The notes under the pieces are model-generated. The model was not told where the DNA came from and ran no database searches. It saw nothing but the letters and a program-made list of their open reading frames with translations. 28,732 nucleotides of DNA from CAVPRW01 sp046727435 [NCBI: bacterium]. GTDB lineage: Bacteria > Tectomicrobia > Entotheonellia > J063. Below are positions 16,338 through 24,967 of the stretch, piece by piece; positions within the stretch are counted from its first letter, which is position 1; each line of letters begins with the position of its first letter. The translations under genes were made by a program, and so were the position numbers. The DNA lies in contig JBKPCR010000387.1 in NCBI GenBank assembly GCA_046727435.1, positions 1-28,732 of the forward strand, in the 5' to 3' direction.

Positions 16338-18521
16338 ATGCCGCCCTCCTCCCTTGGCTTCCCTGAAGCACACCGACACGACCATGACCGACCTCAGGGT
16401 CACCTGCCTGAGCGGATCAGCGGACTTCGGTCACTGGCGTTGAATCTCTGGTGGACCTGGCATCAGGAAGCGCGTGAAGTCTTTCGCCGCCTCGACTACC
16501 CGCTTTGGCGTCTGACCTCGCACAATCCCGTGCGCATGCTCCACGTCATGCCTGACCAGCGCCTGACGGAGGCGGCGCGGGACCCTGCGTTTCTTGCACT
16601 CTATGATGCGGCGATCGAGCGTCTTGGGCGGGGGCTGATGGGGAAGGATTCGTGGTGGGCGCGATCGTTCCCGCAGCTGCCGCATCAACCCATCGCCTAT
16701 TTTTCCGCCGAATTTGCGCTCCACCAGTCGCTACCGATTTACGCCGGTGGCCTCGGTGTCCTCGCCGGCGATCACTGTAAAGAGGCGAGCGATCTGGGGA
16801 TCCCGCTCGTGGGGGTGGGATTCATGTATCCACAGGGTTATTTCCATCAAACCATGTCCTCGGAGGGATGGCAGGAAGAGTTGTACGAACACCTGGACTG
16901 GGATTACACTCCGGTCGAGCCAGCCGTCACCACAGACGACCAACCCTGCATTCTGCCTGTGCCGCTGGGAAATCGGGTCGTATATGTCACAGTATGGTGT
17001 GTTCGGCTGGGCCGGGTCAAGATTTATCTACTGGATACAGACATCGAGAACAATGCGCCGGCGGATCGGGAGCTCTCGGCGCGGCTCTACGGTGGCGATC
17101 GAGAGATGCGACTGCAACAGGAAATCATCCTAGGGATCGGTGGCGTGCGCGTATTGCGCACCCTGGGGTACCAGCCGGTCGTCTGGCACCTGAATGAAGG
17201 ACACACGGCATTCGTCACGATCGAGAGGATCCGCGAGATGCTAGAGCGTGGAAGTGGCTTCGAAGCGGCGCTCGACGAGGTGCGCCACTCGACCATCTTT
17301 ACCACGCACACGCCGGTGGCGGCGGGACACGACGCGTTTCCCATGGACCTCGTGGAGTCGTACCTTGCGGGCTGCGGGGGCAGCGTCGCTTCAGCTCGCG
17401 ACGCGTTTTTAGAGCTGGGCCAATACGATAGCGGCCTCGGGCCGCTGTTCAATATGACCGCACTGGCGATTCGCAGCGCGGGTGCGACCAATGCCGTAAG
17501 TCAAGTCCATGGACACATTACGCGGGATATGTGGGCCCCGCTGTGGCCCAGCATCCCAGACGGAAAACTCCCTATCAACACGGTCACGAACGGCATTCAC
17601 GTGCCGACCTGGATTGCCTCAGACATGGCAGAGCTCTTCGAACGTCATCTCCAAAAGGACTGGCGGGCGCAGCATGATGCGCCCGAGTTTTGGGACGCCA
17701 TTGTGAGCATCCCGGACGAGGAGCTGTGGGCCGTACGCGAGGCGCTACGCAGCTACCTCGTCGCCTTCATTCGCGAGCGCACCCGCGAGCTGTGGACGGC
17801 ACAGCACGTGACCGCCGCCCGGGTGGTCGCGTCGGGCACGCTCCTGGACCCGGCGGCGCTCACCATTGGCTTCGCCCGCCGGTTTACGGACTACAAACGC
17901 CCGGAACTGATTTTCTCTAACCCTGAGAGACTGGCGCACATCCTGACGGCGTTCAGACGACCCGTGCAGATCGTCTTCGCGGGAAAAGCCCATTCGGCAG
18001 ATCATCCTGGCAAACAGCACCTGCAGCGCATATACAATCGCGCCATTGAGCCGGCGTTCGGGGGACGCATTGCCTTCGTAGAGGACTATGATTTTCACGT
18101 CGCGCACTTCCTGGTGCAGGGCTGCGATGTCTGGTTAAATACGCCGCGCAAGCCATTCGAAGCGAGCGGGACCAGCGGGATGAAAGCCTCCATCAACGGG
18201 GCGCTACACCTGAGCACCGGTGACGGGTGGTGGGTCGAAGGCTACACGGGCTCCAACGGGTGGTTGATCGACGGCGGCGTGCCAAGCGATGACCCGGCCG
18301 TAGTAGACGCGGCTGATGCTGAAGCGCTGTATCGTCTGCTCGAAGAAGAGGTGGTGCCGACCTTTTATGAGCGCGACGCCAACAAGATGCCGAGGCGCTG
18401 GCTCCAGATGGTGAAAGAGGCGATCCGGACAACCATGCCCCGCTTTGGCGCGCGCCGCATGGTGAAACAGTATGCCGAACAGATGTACGTATCGGCCGCC
18501 GAGCGACAAGGGAAAAGATAA
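16338..18521 (+). CDS. glgP: Alpha-glucan (glycogen/maltodextrin) phosphorylase
   Basis: PLP-dependent GT35 enzyme that releases glucose 1-phosphate from glycogen or maltodextrin. The 727-residue product belongs to the shorter bacterial/archaeal form. It opens with the LALNLWWTWHQEAREVFRRL block of that form, then AYFSAEFALHQSLPIYAGGLG, GHTAFVTIERI, TNGIHVPTW, FARRFTDYKRPEL and the PLP site EASGTSGMKASINGALHLS, with the Schiff-base Lys at residue 616. The ATG at 16338 is chosen because AAGGAG lies 7-8 nt upstream; the slightly longer GTG frame would include that ribosome binding site. A strong promoter precedes and an intrinsic terminator follows, so it is a monocistronic unit. No glg synthesis genes are adjacent. 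Confidence 0.95.
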   Translation: MPPSSLGFPEAHRHDHDRPQGHLPERISGLRSLALNLWWTWHQEAREVFRRLDYPLWRLTSHNPVRMLHVMPDQRLTEAARDPAFLALYDAAIERLGRGLMGKDSWWARSFPQLPHQPIAYFSAEFALHQSLPIYAGGLGVLAGDHCKEASDLGIPLVGVGFMYPQGYFHQTMSSEGWQEELYEHLDWDYTPVEPAVTTDDQPCILPVPLGNRVVYVTVWCVRLGRVKIYLLDTDIENNAPADRELSARLYGGDREMRLQQEIILGIGGVRVLRTLGYQPVVWHLNEGHTAFVTIERIREMLERGSGFEAALDEVRHSTIFTTHTPVAAGHDAFPMDLVESYLAGCGGSVASARDAFLELGQYDSGLGPLFNMTALAIRSAGATNAVSQVHGHITRDMWAPLWPSIPDGKLPINTVTNGIHVPTWIASDMAELFERHLQKDWRAQHDAPEFWDAIVSIPDEELWAVREALRSYLVAFIRERTRELWTAQHVTAARVVASGTLLDPAALTIGFARRFTDYKRPELIFSNPERLAHILTAFRRPVQIVFAGKAHSADHPGKQHLQRIYNRAIEPAFGGRIAFVEDYDFHVAHFLVQGCDVWLNTPRKPFEASGTSGMKASINGALHLSTGDGWWVEGYTGSNGWLIDGGVPSDDPAVVDAADAEALYRLLEEEVVPTFYERDANKMPRRWLQMVKEAIRTTMPRFGARRMVKQYAEQMYVSAAERQGKR

Positions 18522-18574
18522 CCGCTACACTGGACACCAGAGCGTCAAATCCTACGCAGTGGCTACCGGAACCG

Positions 18575-18606
18575 ATATTTCACCTCGATCGGTGGTATAT
18601 TTTTTG
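18575..18606 (+). terminator. Intrinsic terminator after glgP
   Basis: An inverted repeat ATATTTCACC (18575-18584) and GGTGGTATAT (18591-18600) pairs at nine of ten positions, counting one wobble, around a TCGATC loop and runs directly into TTTTTT. It lies 54 nt after the phosphorylase stop. Confidence 0.6.
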
Positions 18607-18683
18607 TCTTTATGCCTGCACGTCCTCGTGCAGGACCGGCTCCCTCCCCATACGCTCGGCCCTGTGCCGGGCAGGAGATTCGG

Positions 18684-19088
18684 ATGACGCCCCCCGCCTG
18701 CATCCTCATCGTGGAAGATGAGCGCGTTGTCGCCCTGGACCTCGCGCGCCGCCTGCGCCAGATGGGCTATACTATCGCCGGGCTCGCGACCTCCGGGATC
18801 GATGCCATCACCCAGGCACTGACGCACCATCCCGACCTCGTGCTGATGGATCTTCGCTTACCCGGCGCGGTGGACGGCCTGGAGGCGGCTCAGTTCCTCC
18901 GCACCCATCTCAACCTACCGGTCCTCGTGGTGAGCGGGACCACCGATGCGACTACCCTCGTGCGCGCCCACCAAGTTAGCCCCGCGGGCGTGCTGGCCAA
19001 ACCTGTGGAGGACCACGAACTGCAGTCGGCGCTCCACAAGGTCCTCACCGGAGGGCCGATCGCGCGGTTGCCGCACGCAGCGGTGTGA
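18684..19088 (+). CDS. Single-domain response regulator (CheY-like receiver)
   Basis: A 134-residue receiver domain with no output domain. Key residues are all present: acidic pair E11-D12 in LIVEDER, phospho-acceptor D56 in LVLMDLRLPG, Ser84 in VVSGTTD and Lys106 in LAKPVED. The domain type (EDE--VA-DLA--L--MGY--AG-A-SG--A) is that of receivers that accept phosphate from hybrid or PAS-type sensor kinases. The ATG at 18684 has GGAG upstream; a longer frame adds 24 Pro/Arg-rich residues that are not conserved. No histidine kinase is nearby, so its partner is elsewhere. It is followed by a decayed insertion sequence. Confidence 0.9.
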   Translation: MTPPACILIVEDERVVALDLARRLRQMGYTIAGLATSGIDAITQALTHHPDLVLMDLRLPGAVDGLEAAQFLRTHLNLPVLVVSGTTDATTLVRAHQVSPAGVLAKPVEDHELQSALHKVLTGGPIARLPHAAV

Positions 19089-19127
19089 ACCCGGTGGGGC
19101 CTGTTTCGCTGGGTAGGCCCTCCTCGA

Positions 19128-19745
19128 TTCGGCCTCGAACCGTCGAATCCAGGCATCGACGGTGGGCCGAGAGATGTGTAAAAACCGGCTAAAACTCACC
19201 TTATCCCAGCCCCATTAATACAGTTTGGCCACCTGCAAGCAGGTCTGGTAGCGATCGGGCTGGGCGTAGTAGTCCCACAGCCCCATGTGCCCCCGGCAAG
19301 ACATGGCACTTTGCCGCCAGAGCTTCTCGACCGTCCGGTCATTGAAGGGATACCAGAACGTGCTCGACAAGATCCGGTCCAGTTCCCGGGAGTGGAACCC
19401 GTCATAGAGCGTTTTCACCGGTCAATCTCGTGGCGCACAGCCTCAGGGATCCTGCCGGCTGTCTCCCGGGTCACGAAGTCGACGGTGGCAGGAAGGAGGC
19501 CAAGCATGCCCTGCTGCCGGAAGCGACGCTGGAGAGTGCAGACCGTGTCGGGATAGGTGGCCGTTTCTTAGGCGCGTTGCTGAGCGGTACGATCGGCGAA
19601 CAGCACCAGCCGGCGAATCACCTCGTAGCGTCACTGGGTCCGATCCACAAAGCCCAGCAGCAGTTGTGCAAACGTCGCGGTCAGTTCCACGGTCGCCCCT
19701 TCCACCCGCCATGCAGTCGAGGGTCTTATGTAGCGCACCGGTCGG
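19128..19745 (-). mobile_element. Decayed transposase (DDE/integrase-type with HTH), multiple stops
   Basis: On the minus strand pieces of one transposase read in order: VEGATVELTATFAQLLLGFV, TGA (19631-19633), RYEVIRRLVLFADRTAQQRA, TAA (19568-19570), RQQGMLGLLPATVDFVTRE, IPEAVRHEIDR. A one-base shift follows near 19418, then KTLYDGFHSRELDRILSSTF, CRGHMGLWDYYAQPDRYQT, TAA (19215-19217), and GWDKVSFSRFLHISRPTVDA with WIRRFEAE, the helix-turn-helix. The catalytic core that should follow is deleted at about 19128. I recognise the family from the LWDY--QPDRYQ-RLQV--LY and SRFL-(V/I)SRPTVD-WIRRFEAE wording, common in environmental genomes, but cannot name the IS. No terminal inverted repeats were found. 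Three stops and a frameshift show long-standing decay. Confidence 0.8.
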
Positions 19746-20477
19746 AGGCTGTCATTCAAGAAGGGACAACCGTATGCGCGCTAAGGGGTACGCCCCACGG
19801 CATAAGGTCGGCTTCAATGCGCACCGGTGTAACGGATGTCGGGACGACTACTGACCTATGTCTCATGCCCTGCCTTGCTGCTGTGTAAACTGACCCAGCG
19901 TGTTCAGATCTGAACGGATTGTGAACCTACCGAACATACAAGCCGTCTTGGACTTCCGCGCCCACCGACGCCCACTGGCTGTCTGATCTCGTACATCCAG
20001 TTGCGATAAGTCTTGCTGTCCTATCTTTGATTCTCCCCTAAATTCTCTATTGCTTAGTATCGGTACCCTAATAGAGGCACAGTTCTTGCCCATAGATCAT
20101 GATGGGCTGGCTCTAAACCGTACAGGAGATAAGCTCTTTCGGCGCGGAACGATTAGTCCCTTGGCACTTCACATAGTAATTGCCATACATAAAGTTGAAA
20201 GTTTGCATTATTAATTGTGCGAATTAAGCATGACGGGCAGCATGATCGTGGCTCCCTTCACGCTGTTGATTTATGGAGCGTGTTCACAGATCGATAGGCC
20301 AGAGTTCCACAACTCATTGATTTTTCATGAAGTGATAGCCTAATGCCACATCAAAAAGCATTTTCCCCTGTTTTACATATCAGATTAATGACTTGCGAAA
20401 TTCCCATCTATCGTTGTGCGAACACTCTCGATTTATGAATGTTATGGGGTATCGGGAAGCCTAGGAGAAACCAATCG
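19746..20477. other. Long intergenic region upstream of the lipoprotein cassette
   Basis: No gene recognised. The last 400 nt (about 20090-20440) are distinctly AT-rich with several TTGAAA/TTGATT-like and TAAT-like hexamers, as expected for a promoter region of the following three genes, but no pair with clean spacing can be singled out. The minus-strand frame at 19863-20093 (76 codons) shows no domain. Confidence 0.4.
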
Positions 20478-21584
20478 ATGCGATCCGTTCAAGCCCTAGT
20501 GACACTGCTCGTGATGGCGCTGGCTGCGGCGTGTGCGCACCAAGGGCCGGTGGCGCAGGTCCAGTTGCTCAGCCGAGCCTTCACCAACGTCCAGACGGCA
20601 AGCCAACCGCTCTTCGACGACCTCGCCGCCGCTGAGCGCCGACAAGGGCAGGAAGTGGCGGTGAGCAGAGCGCATCCGCAAGTTGAGGCACCTGCCGCTG
20701 GCGACCCTGAGCGCACGGTCAAGGGGCCGGCCGCCCCATCAGCACTCCTTGTAAGAAGTGATGGGATCGCTGGCAAGCAGGCCGAGGCCGTTCCTCCTAC
20801 CAGCACTGAGGCCGATCAAACGGCGCTCGAATATCGGAAGTGCAAAGAGGATTCGCCGCGTTGGCAGGCGGCTGGTCCTGATCCCAGTCCAGCGGGCCTC
20901 GGATTCATCCGAGGGTTCTGTCTCGAGGACGCGCCGTACTTTTCTGATCTCGGCGACCCTCCCGCTACCCGCGCCTTTCGGACCGGAGTGATTGTGCTGG
21001 GCAAGTACTCGGAAATCCTCCTCATCCTGGCCGAGGGGAGGAACGTCGAGGCCGCAAAGGTGCAGATCCAAAGCCTCGGGACGAGCATCGCCGCCGGCCT
21101 TGCACTGGTGCCTGGTGCGCAGGTGGCTGCCGGAGCGGTGGTGCCAGTGTTGACAGCCCTTGGACCGGTGCTTGAGACCGCTGCTCAAGCGAGCAATTAT
21201 CAGGAACTCAAACGCGTCGTCACCGAAGCCGCGCCCCATTTCTCCCGCGTCGTATTCGCTCTACAAGTGGCGTCGCGGGAGATGTTTACGACGCTCACGG
21301 AGTCCTCTGTGGCACAGGCCACTCCAGGCAAGTTGCGGGACAATCGGCTGCTGGCGGAGAGCCTCGTGGCGCAGATTGACGGCTACCGCAAGGTTGTGTC
21401 CGATTTTGTGGTGCTGCTGAACGAGTTGGACGAGGCGCATAAGGCCCTCGTCGAGGCCTTGAAACACGCCAACGAGCAGCCGGGAACGCTGGCTGGCCTG
21501 GCGGACCGTGCCGAGCGCTTGTCTGGTCAGGCCGATGCGTTGCGGCAGGCCTATGTGATCCTGCGGCGTGGAAAAGCGCCATAG
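20478..21584 (+). CDS. Predicted lipoprotein of unknown function
   Basis: A 368-residue protein starting MRSVQALVTLLVMALAAACA, a textbook lipoprotein signal with the lipidated Cys at position 19. The ATG at 20478 follows AGGAG by 10 nt. Residues about 20-140 are polar, Pro/Ala/Glu-rich and probably disordered. From about 170 there is a helical domain with a strongly hydrophobic Ala/Val-rich segment (AAGLALVPGAQVAAGAVVPV), then amphipathic helices with coiled-coil character to the end (LLNELDEAHKALVEALKHA). I do not recognise the family. It leads a three-gene cassette, 20 nt before the lysozyme-like gene, suggesting an envelope-localised partner of that protein. Confidence 0.8.
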   Translation: MRSVQALVTLLVMALAAACAHQGPVAQVQLLSRAFTNVQTASQPLFDDLAAAERRQGQEVAVSRAHPQVEAPAAGDPERTVKGPAAPSALLVRSDGIAGKQAEAVPPTSTEADQTALEYRKCKEDSPRWQAAGPDPSPAGLGFIRGFCLEDAPYFSDLGDPPATRAFRTGVIVLGKYSEILLILAEGRNVEAAKVQIQSLGTSIAAGLALVPGAQVAAGAVVPVLTALGPVLETAAQASNYQELKRVVTEAAPHFSRVVFALQVASREMFTTLTESSVAQATPGKLRDNRLLAESLVAQIDGYRKVVSDFVVLLNELDEAHKALVEALKHANEQPGTLAGLADRAERLSGQADALRQAYVILRRGKAP

Positions 21585-21604
21585 GACGAGGGGGAGATAC
21601 TGAG

Positions 21605-22603
21605 ATGGGAATCGCGGATGAATTACGGGAGTCCTTGGAGCAGGCCGTGGGTGAATTGACCGATCGCGGCTTTCAGACCACAGACCCAACGGAGCAACGG
21701 GAAATCGACCAACAGATTACTTCGCTCAACCGTAAGATTCAACGGCTGAATCAGATGCAGCTGTTAGACGCGGCGGTCGCTGTGTCTGATGCTGCCGAAG
21801 ATTTGGCCAAGGTGGTGCGGTCAGCGCGGACGGGCCCGTTCGACCAATATGTCGAGCGGATGCGCAAGCTGATCGGCAGGATCAAGGTCACTGAGGAGAA
21901 GGCGGTTAACGCGGAAACAGGCGAGCCGCGTCATTTTCCGAAGACCGAGAATCCGGAGACGGACACGCCGCTGCCACCGCCCCATTCCGAGCCGGCATCG
22001 CCGCCGGACGCCGTGCAGCCGGCCCCCACGGTGCCACGGGTGGTCAACAGTACCACCTTTACGAACCTCAACGCCGAGTATGAGGCCGAGTGGGCAAATT
22101 GTCAGGTTCGTGATGACAAGCGCGGCACCGTTGAGGGGGTGTACGTGGCCATTCTGAATGCGAACAAGGCGAAGTATCAGCAAGTCGCCGCACAGTTCCA
22201 GGGTATGCCTTGGTACTTCATCGGCGTTATTCATGCCATGGAGACGGGCTTTCGCTTTGACCGCCACCTCCACAATGGTGACCCGCTCTCCGCCAAAACT
22301 GTCCGCGTGCCCAAGGGACGCCCGATTTCCGGTAATCCGCCGTTTTCCTGGGAGGTCAGCGCCAAGGACGCTATGGAGAAGATGGGCTACGATCGAGAGA
22401 CTGACTGGTCGCTGTCGCACGTTCTGTATCTCTTGGAGAAGTACAACGGTTTCGGCTATCGCTTCAAAGGCGTGCGGACGCCCTACCTCTGGAGCTATTC
22501 CAACTTGTACTCTACAGGCCGGTATGTGGCCGACGGTGTCTTTGATCCCAACGCTGTCTCCAAGCAGTGCGGCGCGGCGACGATGCTGAAGGCTCTCCTC
22601 TAA
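21605..22603 (+). CDS. Coiled-coil protein with C-terminal lysozyme-like domain
   Basis: A 332-residue protein with two parts. Residues 1-105 are helical and coiled-coil-like (QREIDQQITSLNRKIQRLNQ), followed by a Pro-rich linker (about 110-145). Residues about 150-332 match lysozyme-like peptidoglycan hydrolase domains found in phage and bacterial proteins: WYFIGVIHAMETGFRFDRHL with likely catalytic Glu213, HNGDPLSAKTVRVPKGRP, YLLEKYNGFGYRF, YLWSYSNLYSTGRYVADG and the ending DPNAVSKQCGAATMLKAL. No signal peptide is seen, so it is cytoplasmic unless exported by a partner. It lies between a lipoprotein and a membrane protein gene in one direction. The fusion of a coiled-coil module to the hydrolase domain is unusual. 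Confidence 0.8.
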   Translation: MGIADELRESLEQAVGELTDRGFQTTDPTEQREIDQQITSLNRKIQRLNQMQLLDAAVAVSDAAEDLAKVVRSARTGPFDQYVERMRKLIGRIKVTEEKAVNAETGEPRHFPKTENPETDTPLPPPHSEPASPPDAVQPAPTVPRVVNSTTFTNLNAEYEAEWANCQVRDDKRGTVEGVYVAILNANKAKYQQVAAQFQGMPWYFIGVIHAMETGFRFDRHLHNGDPLSAKTVRVPKGRPISGNPPFSWEVSAKDAMEKMGYDRETDWSLSHVLYLLEKYNGFGYRFKGVRTPYLWSYSNLYSTGRYVADGVFDPNAVSKQCGAATMLKALL

Positions 22604-22673
22604 GGAGCAGACTCGGCAGATAGTATCGTCAAATGCATTTGCTTTCGCCGATTTTTACGGAGTCACCGAGCGC

Positions 22674-22850
22674 ATGGACCTCGGTTATGAGCTCCTCGCG
22701 ACCGGCTTCAGCAGCATGACTGCGGTGGAACTCGTACAGCGGCGCCAAGACTGGTGTCATGGTGGGTTAACGGGTGAGATTACCGCTGCTGGCCTATCGG
22801 CTCTGCGACAAGGGGAGAGGCCTGATGACAGGCGTTGGCCAATCAGCTGA
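22674..22850 (+). CDS. Possible small protein (58 aa) between the lysozyme-like and membrane protein genes
   Basis: A frame starting MDLGYELLATGFSSMTAVEL contains helices and the phrase GEITAAGLSALRQGE, which resembles the end of a winged-helix or small regulatory fold. There is no clear ribosome binding site and no family I know, so it may be a remnant or chance. The rest of the 310-nt gap (22604-22913) shows nothing else apart from the AAGGAGG serving the next gene. Confidence 0.25.
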   Translation: MDLGYELLATGFSSMTAVELVQRRQDWCHGGLTGEITAAGLSALRQGERPDDRRWPIS

Positions 22851-22913
22851 AGGGCTGCGGTCCTTTTCTCGTGGGTTTGGAATGGGCAAGGTACGGAAGG
22901 AGGAGCTGGAGCC

Positions 22914-23987
22914 ATGGGCTGGCGCGACTGGTTCTGGGGCGGGCAAGCGAACAATGTCACCGAAGGCGAAATCAAGGAGCTGACCGATCAGTTCTACGTC
23001 ACGCTCCGCGCATACTTTGCCGGGGTGCAAGCGGCCGACGGAAACCTCGCACCGGCCGCCCTGCAACGCGTGGAAGCGCTGTTGAAGTCTGATGGGCGGA
23101 GAAGTTGGAGCCAGGCGTACGAGATCGAGCAAATGCTCGTCCACCTGTTCGACGATGAGCGCCTGAAGACTGAGCTGGGGGTCAGGAGCCTCGAAGCGAG
23201 CACGACCCTCCGCCTGCCCCTCGCGAACTTCTATGCCAGACAAATGAAAGACACGAACTCCCTCAAACAGCAGCGCGGTCTACTCGCGAGGCTCGTCAAT
23301 GACCTCCAGTGGCGCTACACAGTCAATGAGGTGAAGCGCCGATACTCAGAAGATATCACCAGAAGAACGGGGTGGCTCTTCGCGCTTGCGCTCCTACTCT
23401 TCGCCACGTGCACAGCCTACATCGTGCTCTCGGAGCCCCTTTATGGGGACCTGCGTCTGCTGATTTTCGCTGGGCTCGCTGGGACCTGGGGCGCAACGTT
23501 CAGCATGCTGGGAAGCCTGAAAAGTCAGCTAGCAGCGAGCGAGTTGGATCACCTGAAGCTCATGCGCCCGTGGGTAGTGCTCTTGTCGCGCGCGCTGATC
23601 GGTACCGGCGCCGGAGCCGTGCTCTACTTCTTTCTACGGTCGGGCCTCCTCGGCGGTGGTGCTTTCCCCCAGTTGACGACCCTTGACGCCGCAAGTGGGC
23701 CCGGCAAGGATCTCGCACTTCTGATGATCTGGTGTTTCATCGCTGGCTTCTCGGAAAAGCTCGTGCCGAGCCTCCTTGAGAAGACTGAAGCCCGCGCCGG
23801 AGGCACGGCACCTGCTGAATCAGACCGGTTCCGCCCGGGACCAAACGGTGGCGTGCCGGGATTGGGGCCGACGAATGCATTAGAGAAGGTGGGTGGCGCC
23901 ACGAAAGACCCCTCTAGCAGCACGATGGCGCAGAACACGGACGGGTTGAGCCCGGAGGGGAATCCGGCGCGCACCGGATCGTTATGA
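22914..23987 (+). CDS. Uncharacterised four-helix membrane protein with soluble N-terminal domain
   Basis: A 357-residue protein: a soluble helical region (1-150) with acidic and basic heptad-like segments, then four predicted membrane helices (about 152-173, 180-200, 220-243, 264-283) and a disordered Gly/Pro/Ser tail (290-357). Between helices are LAGTWGATFSMLGSLKSQL and VLYFFLRSGLLGGGAFPQL, and the last helix ends in CFIAGFSEKLVPSLLEK. The (L/F)-AGFSE-(L/F)VP wording recurs in uncharacterised bacterial membrane proteins whose role is unknown. The ATG follows AAGGAGG. It is the third gene of the cassette with the lipoprotein and lysozyme-like genes and could be the membrane component that links them. 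Confidence 0.8.
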   Translation: MGWRDWFWGGQANNVTEGEIKELTDQFYVTLRAYFAGVQAADGNLAPAALQRVEALLKSDGRRSWSQAYEIEQMLVHLFDDERLKTELGVRSLEASTTLRLPLANFYARQMKDTNSLKQQRGLLARLVNDLQWRYTVNEVKRRYSEDITRRTGWLFALALLLFATCTAYIVLSEPLYGDLRLLIFAGLAGTWGATFSMLGSLKSQLAASELDHLKLMRPWVVLLSRALIGTGAGAVLYFFLRSGLLGGGAFPQLTTLDAASGPGKDLALLMIWCFIAGFSEKLVPSLLEKTEARAGGTAPAESDRFRPGPNGGVPGLGPTNALEKVGGATKDPSSSTMAQNTDGLSPEGNPARTGSL

Positions 23988-24379
23988 TGGCGAGCGGATC
24001 AGACAGGCTGATTTGGATGGTATCCCGGAGGTGGCTGATCAACTTGCTATCCCGCAGGTCGGTAGTACCTAGAATCCAGATCGTCCGCCTGCCGGTCTCC
24101 ATGCCCAGCTGGATCGTGTATTCTCTCAGGCGTGGTCTGTGGCGTTTGGGTCATCTGATCGAGGCTCTCGCCAGCATCCGGAAACTTGGTGACGAGGGTC
24201 ACGCACATGCGATTGGTCGGTGACGGGACGCACCATGGTCAGAAGGCATTCTGGCTATAGATGCCGATCATGAGGGATCACAAACATTGCCCCTATCATG
24301 CGGAGGTCGCATGTTCATAGACAGCAACCTTGTGCCCTATCAGCTCTGAGGTTGTTTGCTATAAATTATGGTGGTCATA
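23988..24379. other. Intergenic region, nothing recognised
   Basis: No gene is supported. The last 100 nt probably contain a further, heavily eroded part of the ComM-like fragment that becomes readable at 24380 (GAGGTTGTTTG at 24350 aligns loosely with GACGTGTCGCT of the second copy). Confidence 0.35.
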
Positions 24380-24450
24380 GATGAGTTTCCCGAGTGCCGT
24401 CGCCATGTCCTTAAGGTGTTGCCCCAGCCGCTGGAGGATAACGTCACAAG
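24380..24450 (+). pseudogene. ComM/YifB-type Mg-chelatase ATPase fragment, copy 1
   Basis: Reads [20 protein letters not shown], the Walker B and following helix of the ComM/YifB family (consensus [21 protein letters not shown]). By eye about 57 of 71 bases equal the corresponding part of copy 2 (26546-26616). Upstream sequence is too eroded to read and carries in-frame stops. The match ends at TCACAAG, exactly where copy 2 also ends. Confidence 0.7.
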
Positions 24451-24644
24451 CCTACCATCTCCCGCATGTCATTGACGTGTGGCACGAGCCGCGCTCGCCG
24501 CGCGGGTAGGCCTCCCTGTCTCTTTCACCCATCGATGAAGAATCGTGGTCTCTTGTCTCGTCACGGATTCTGGGATACCATCAGCGTGAGAACGCTCGAT
24601 CGACGAATGGCGCGGCTGGGGTCAACGACGAGTTTGGCCTTCTC

Positions 24645-24912
24645 ACCGAGGTGTTGGACCGCGGTACTGCTCGGCGCCCGCGAGTCAGTGGACCCGGGCC
24701 TGGACGGTGCCTCAGTCCCCCCCCAGCACCGCCGCATCGCGGGCTCGTCCGCCGGCGGCATCGCAGCCACGCGGGGGGTGATTGACTGCTGCGCGCTGCA
24801 TAGCATCGTCGCCGACGTGGAGGTCATCCCGATGCAGCGGATCAACGAGGGGTCCGAGCTGATGCGTCACCATGCTGAGTCGTACCGCTGCGTCATCGCC
24901 CTGATGTCGCTG
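24645..24912 (+). pseudogene. C-terminal fragment of a zinc-type alcohol dehydrogenase
   Basis: The frame gives TAVLLGARESVDPG, HRRIAGSSAGGIAATRGVID and IVADVEVIPMQRINEGSEL, ending YRCVIALMSL. This is the C-terminus of the CAD/YahK-type NAD(P)-dependent alcohol dehydrogenase family (consensus GT-VL-GAPE, R-I-GS--GGIAETQE-LDFC, -IV-D-EVIPI--INEA-ER, YRFVID-ASL). All of the catalytic zinc domain and most of the nucleotide-binding domain are absent. Substitutions at conserved positions (Phe and Asp of YRFVID) also suggest drift. It ends 55 nt before the sugar dehydrogenase start. Confidence 0.75.
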
Positions 24913-24967
24913 ACGTCAGCGCCGCAGCAGTCGGTTCCAGCTATGGTATTTGCAAGGAGAGTGTTCC

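Noticed and set aside
19863-20093. Minus-strand 76-codon frame in the intergenic region
   Set aside because: No domain, no convincing start, and an AT-rich promoter-like setting for the opposite strand.
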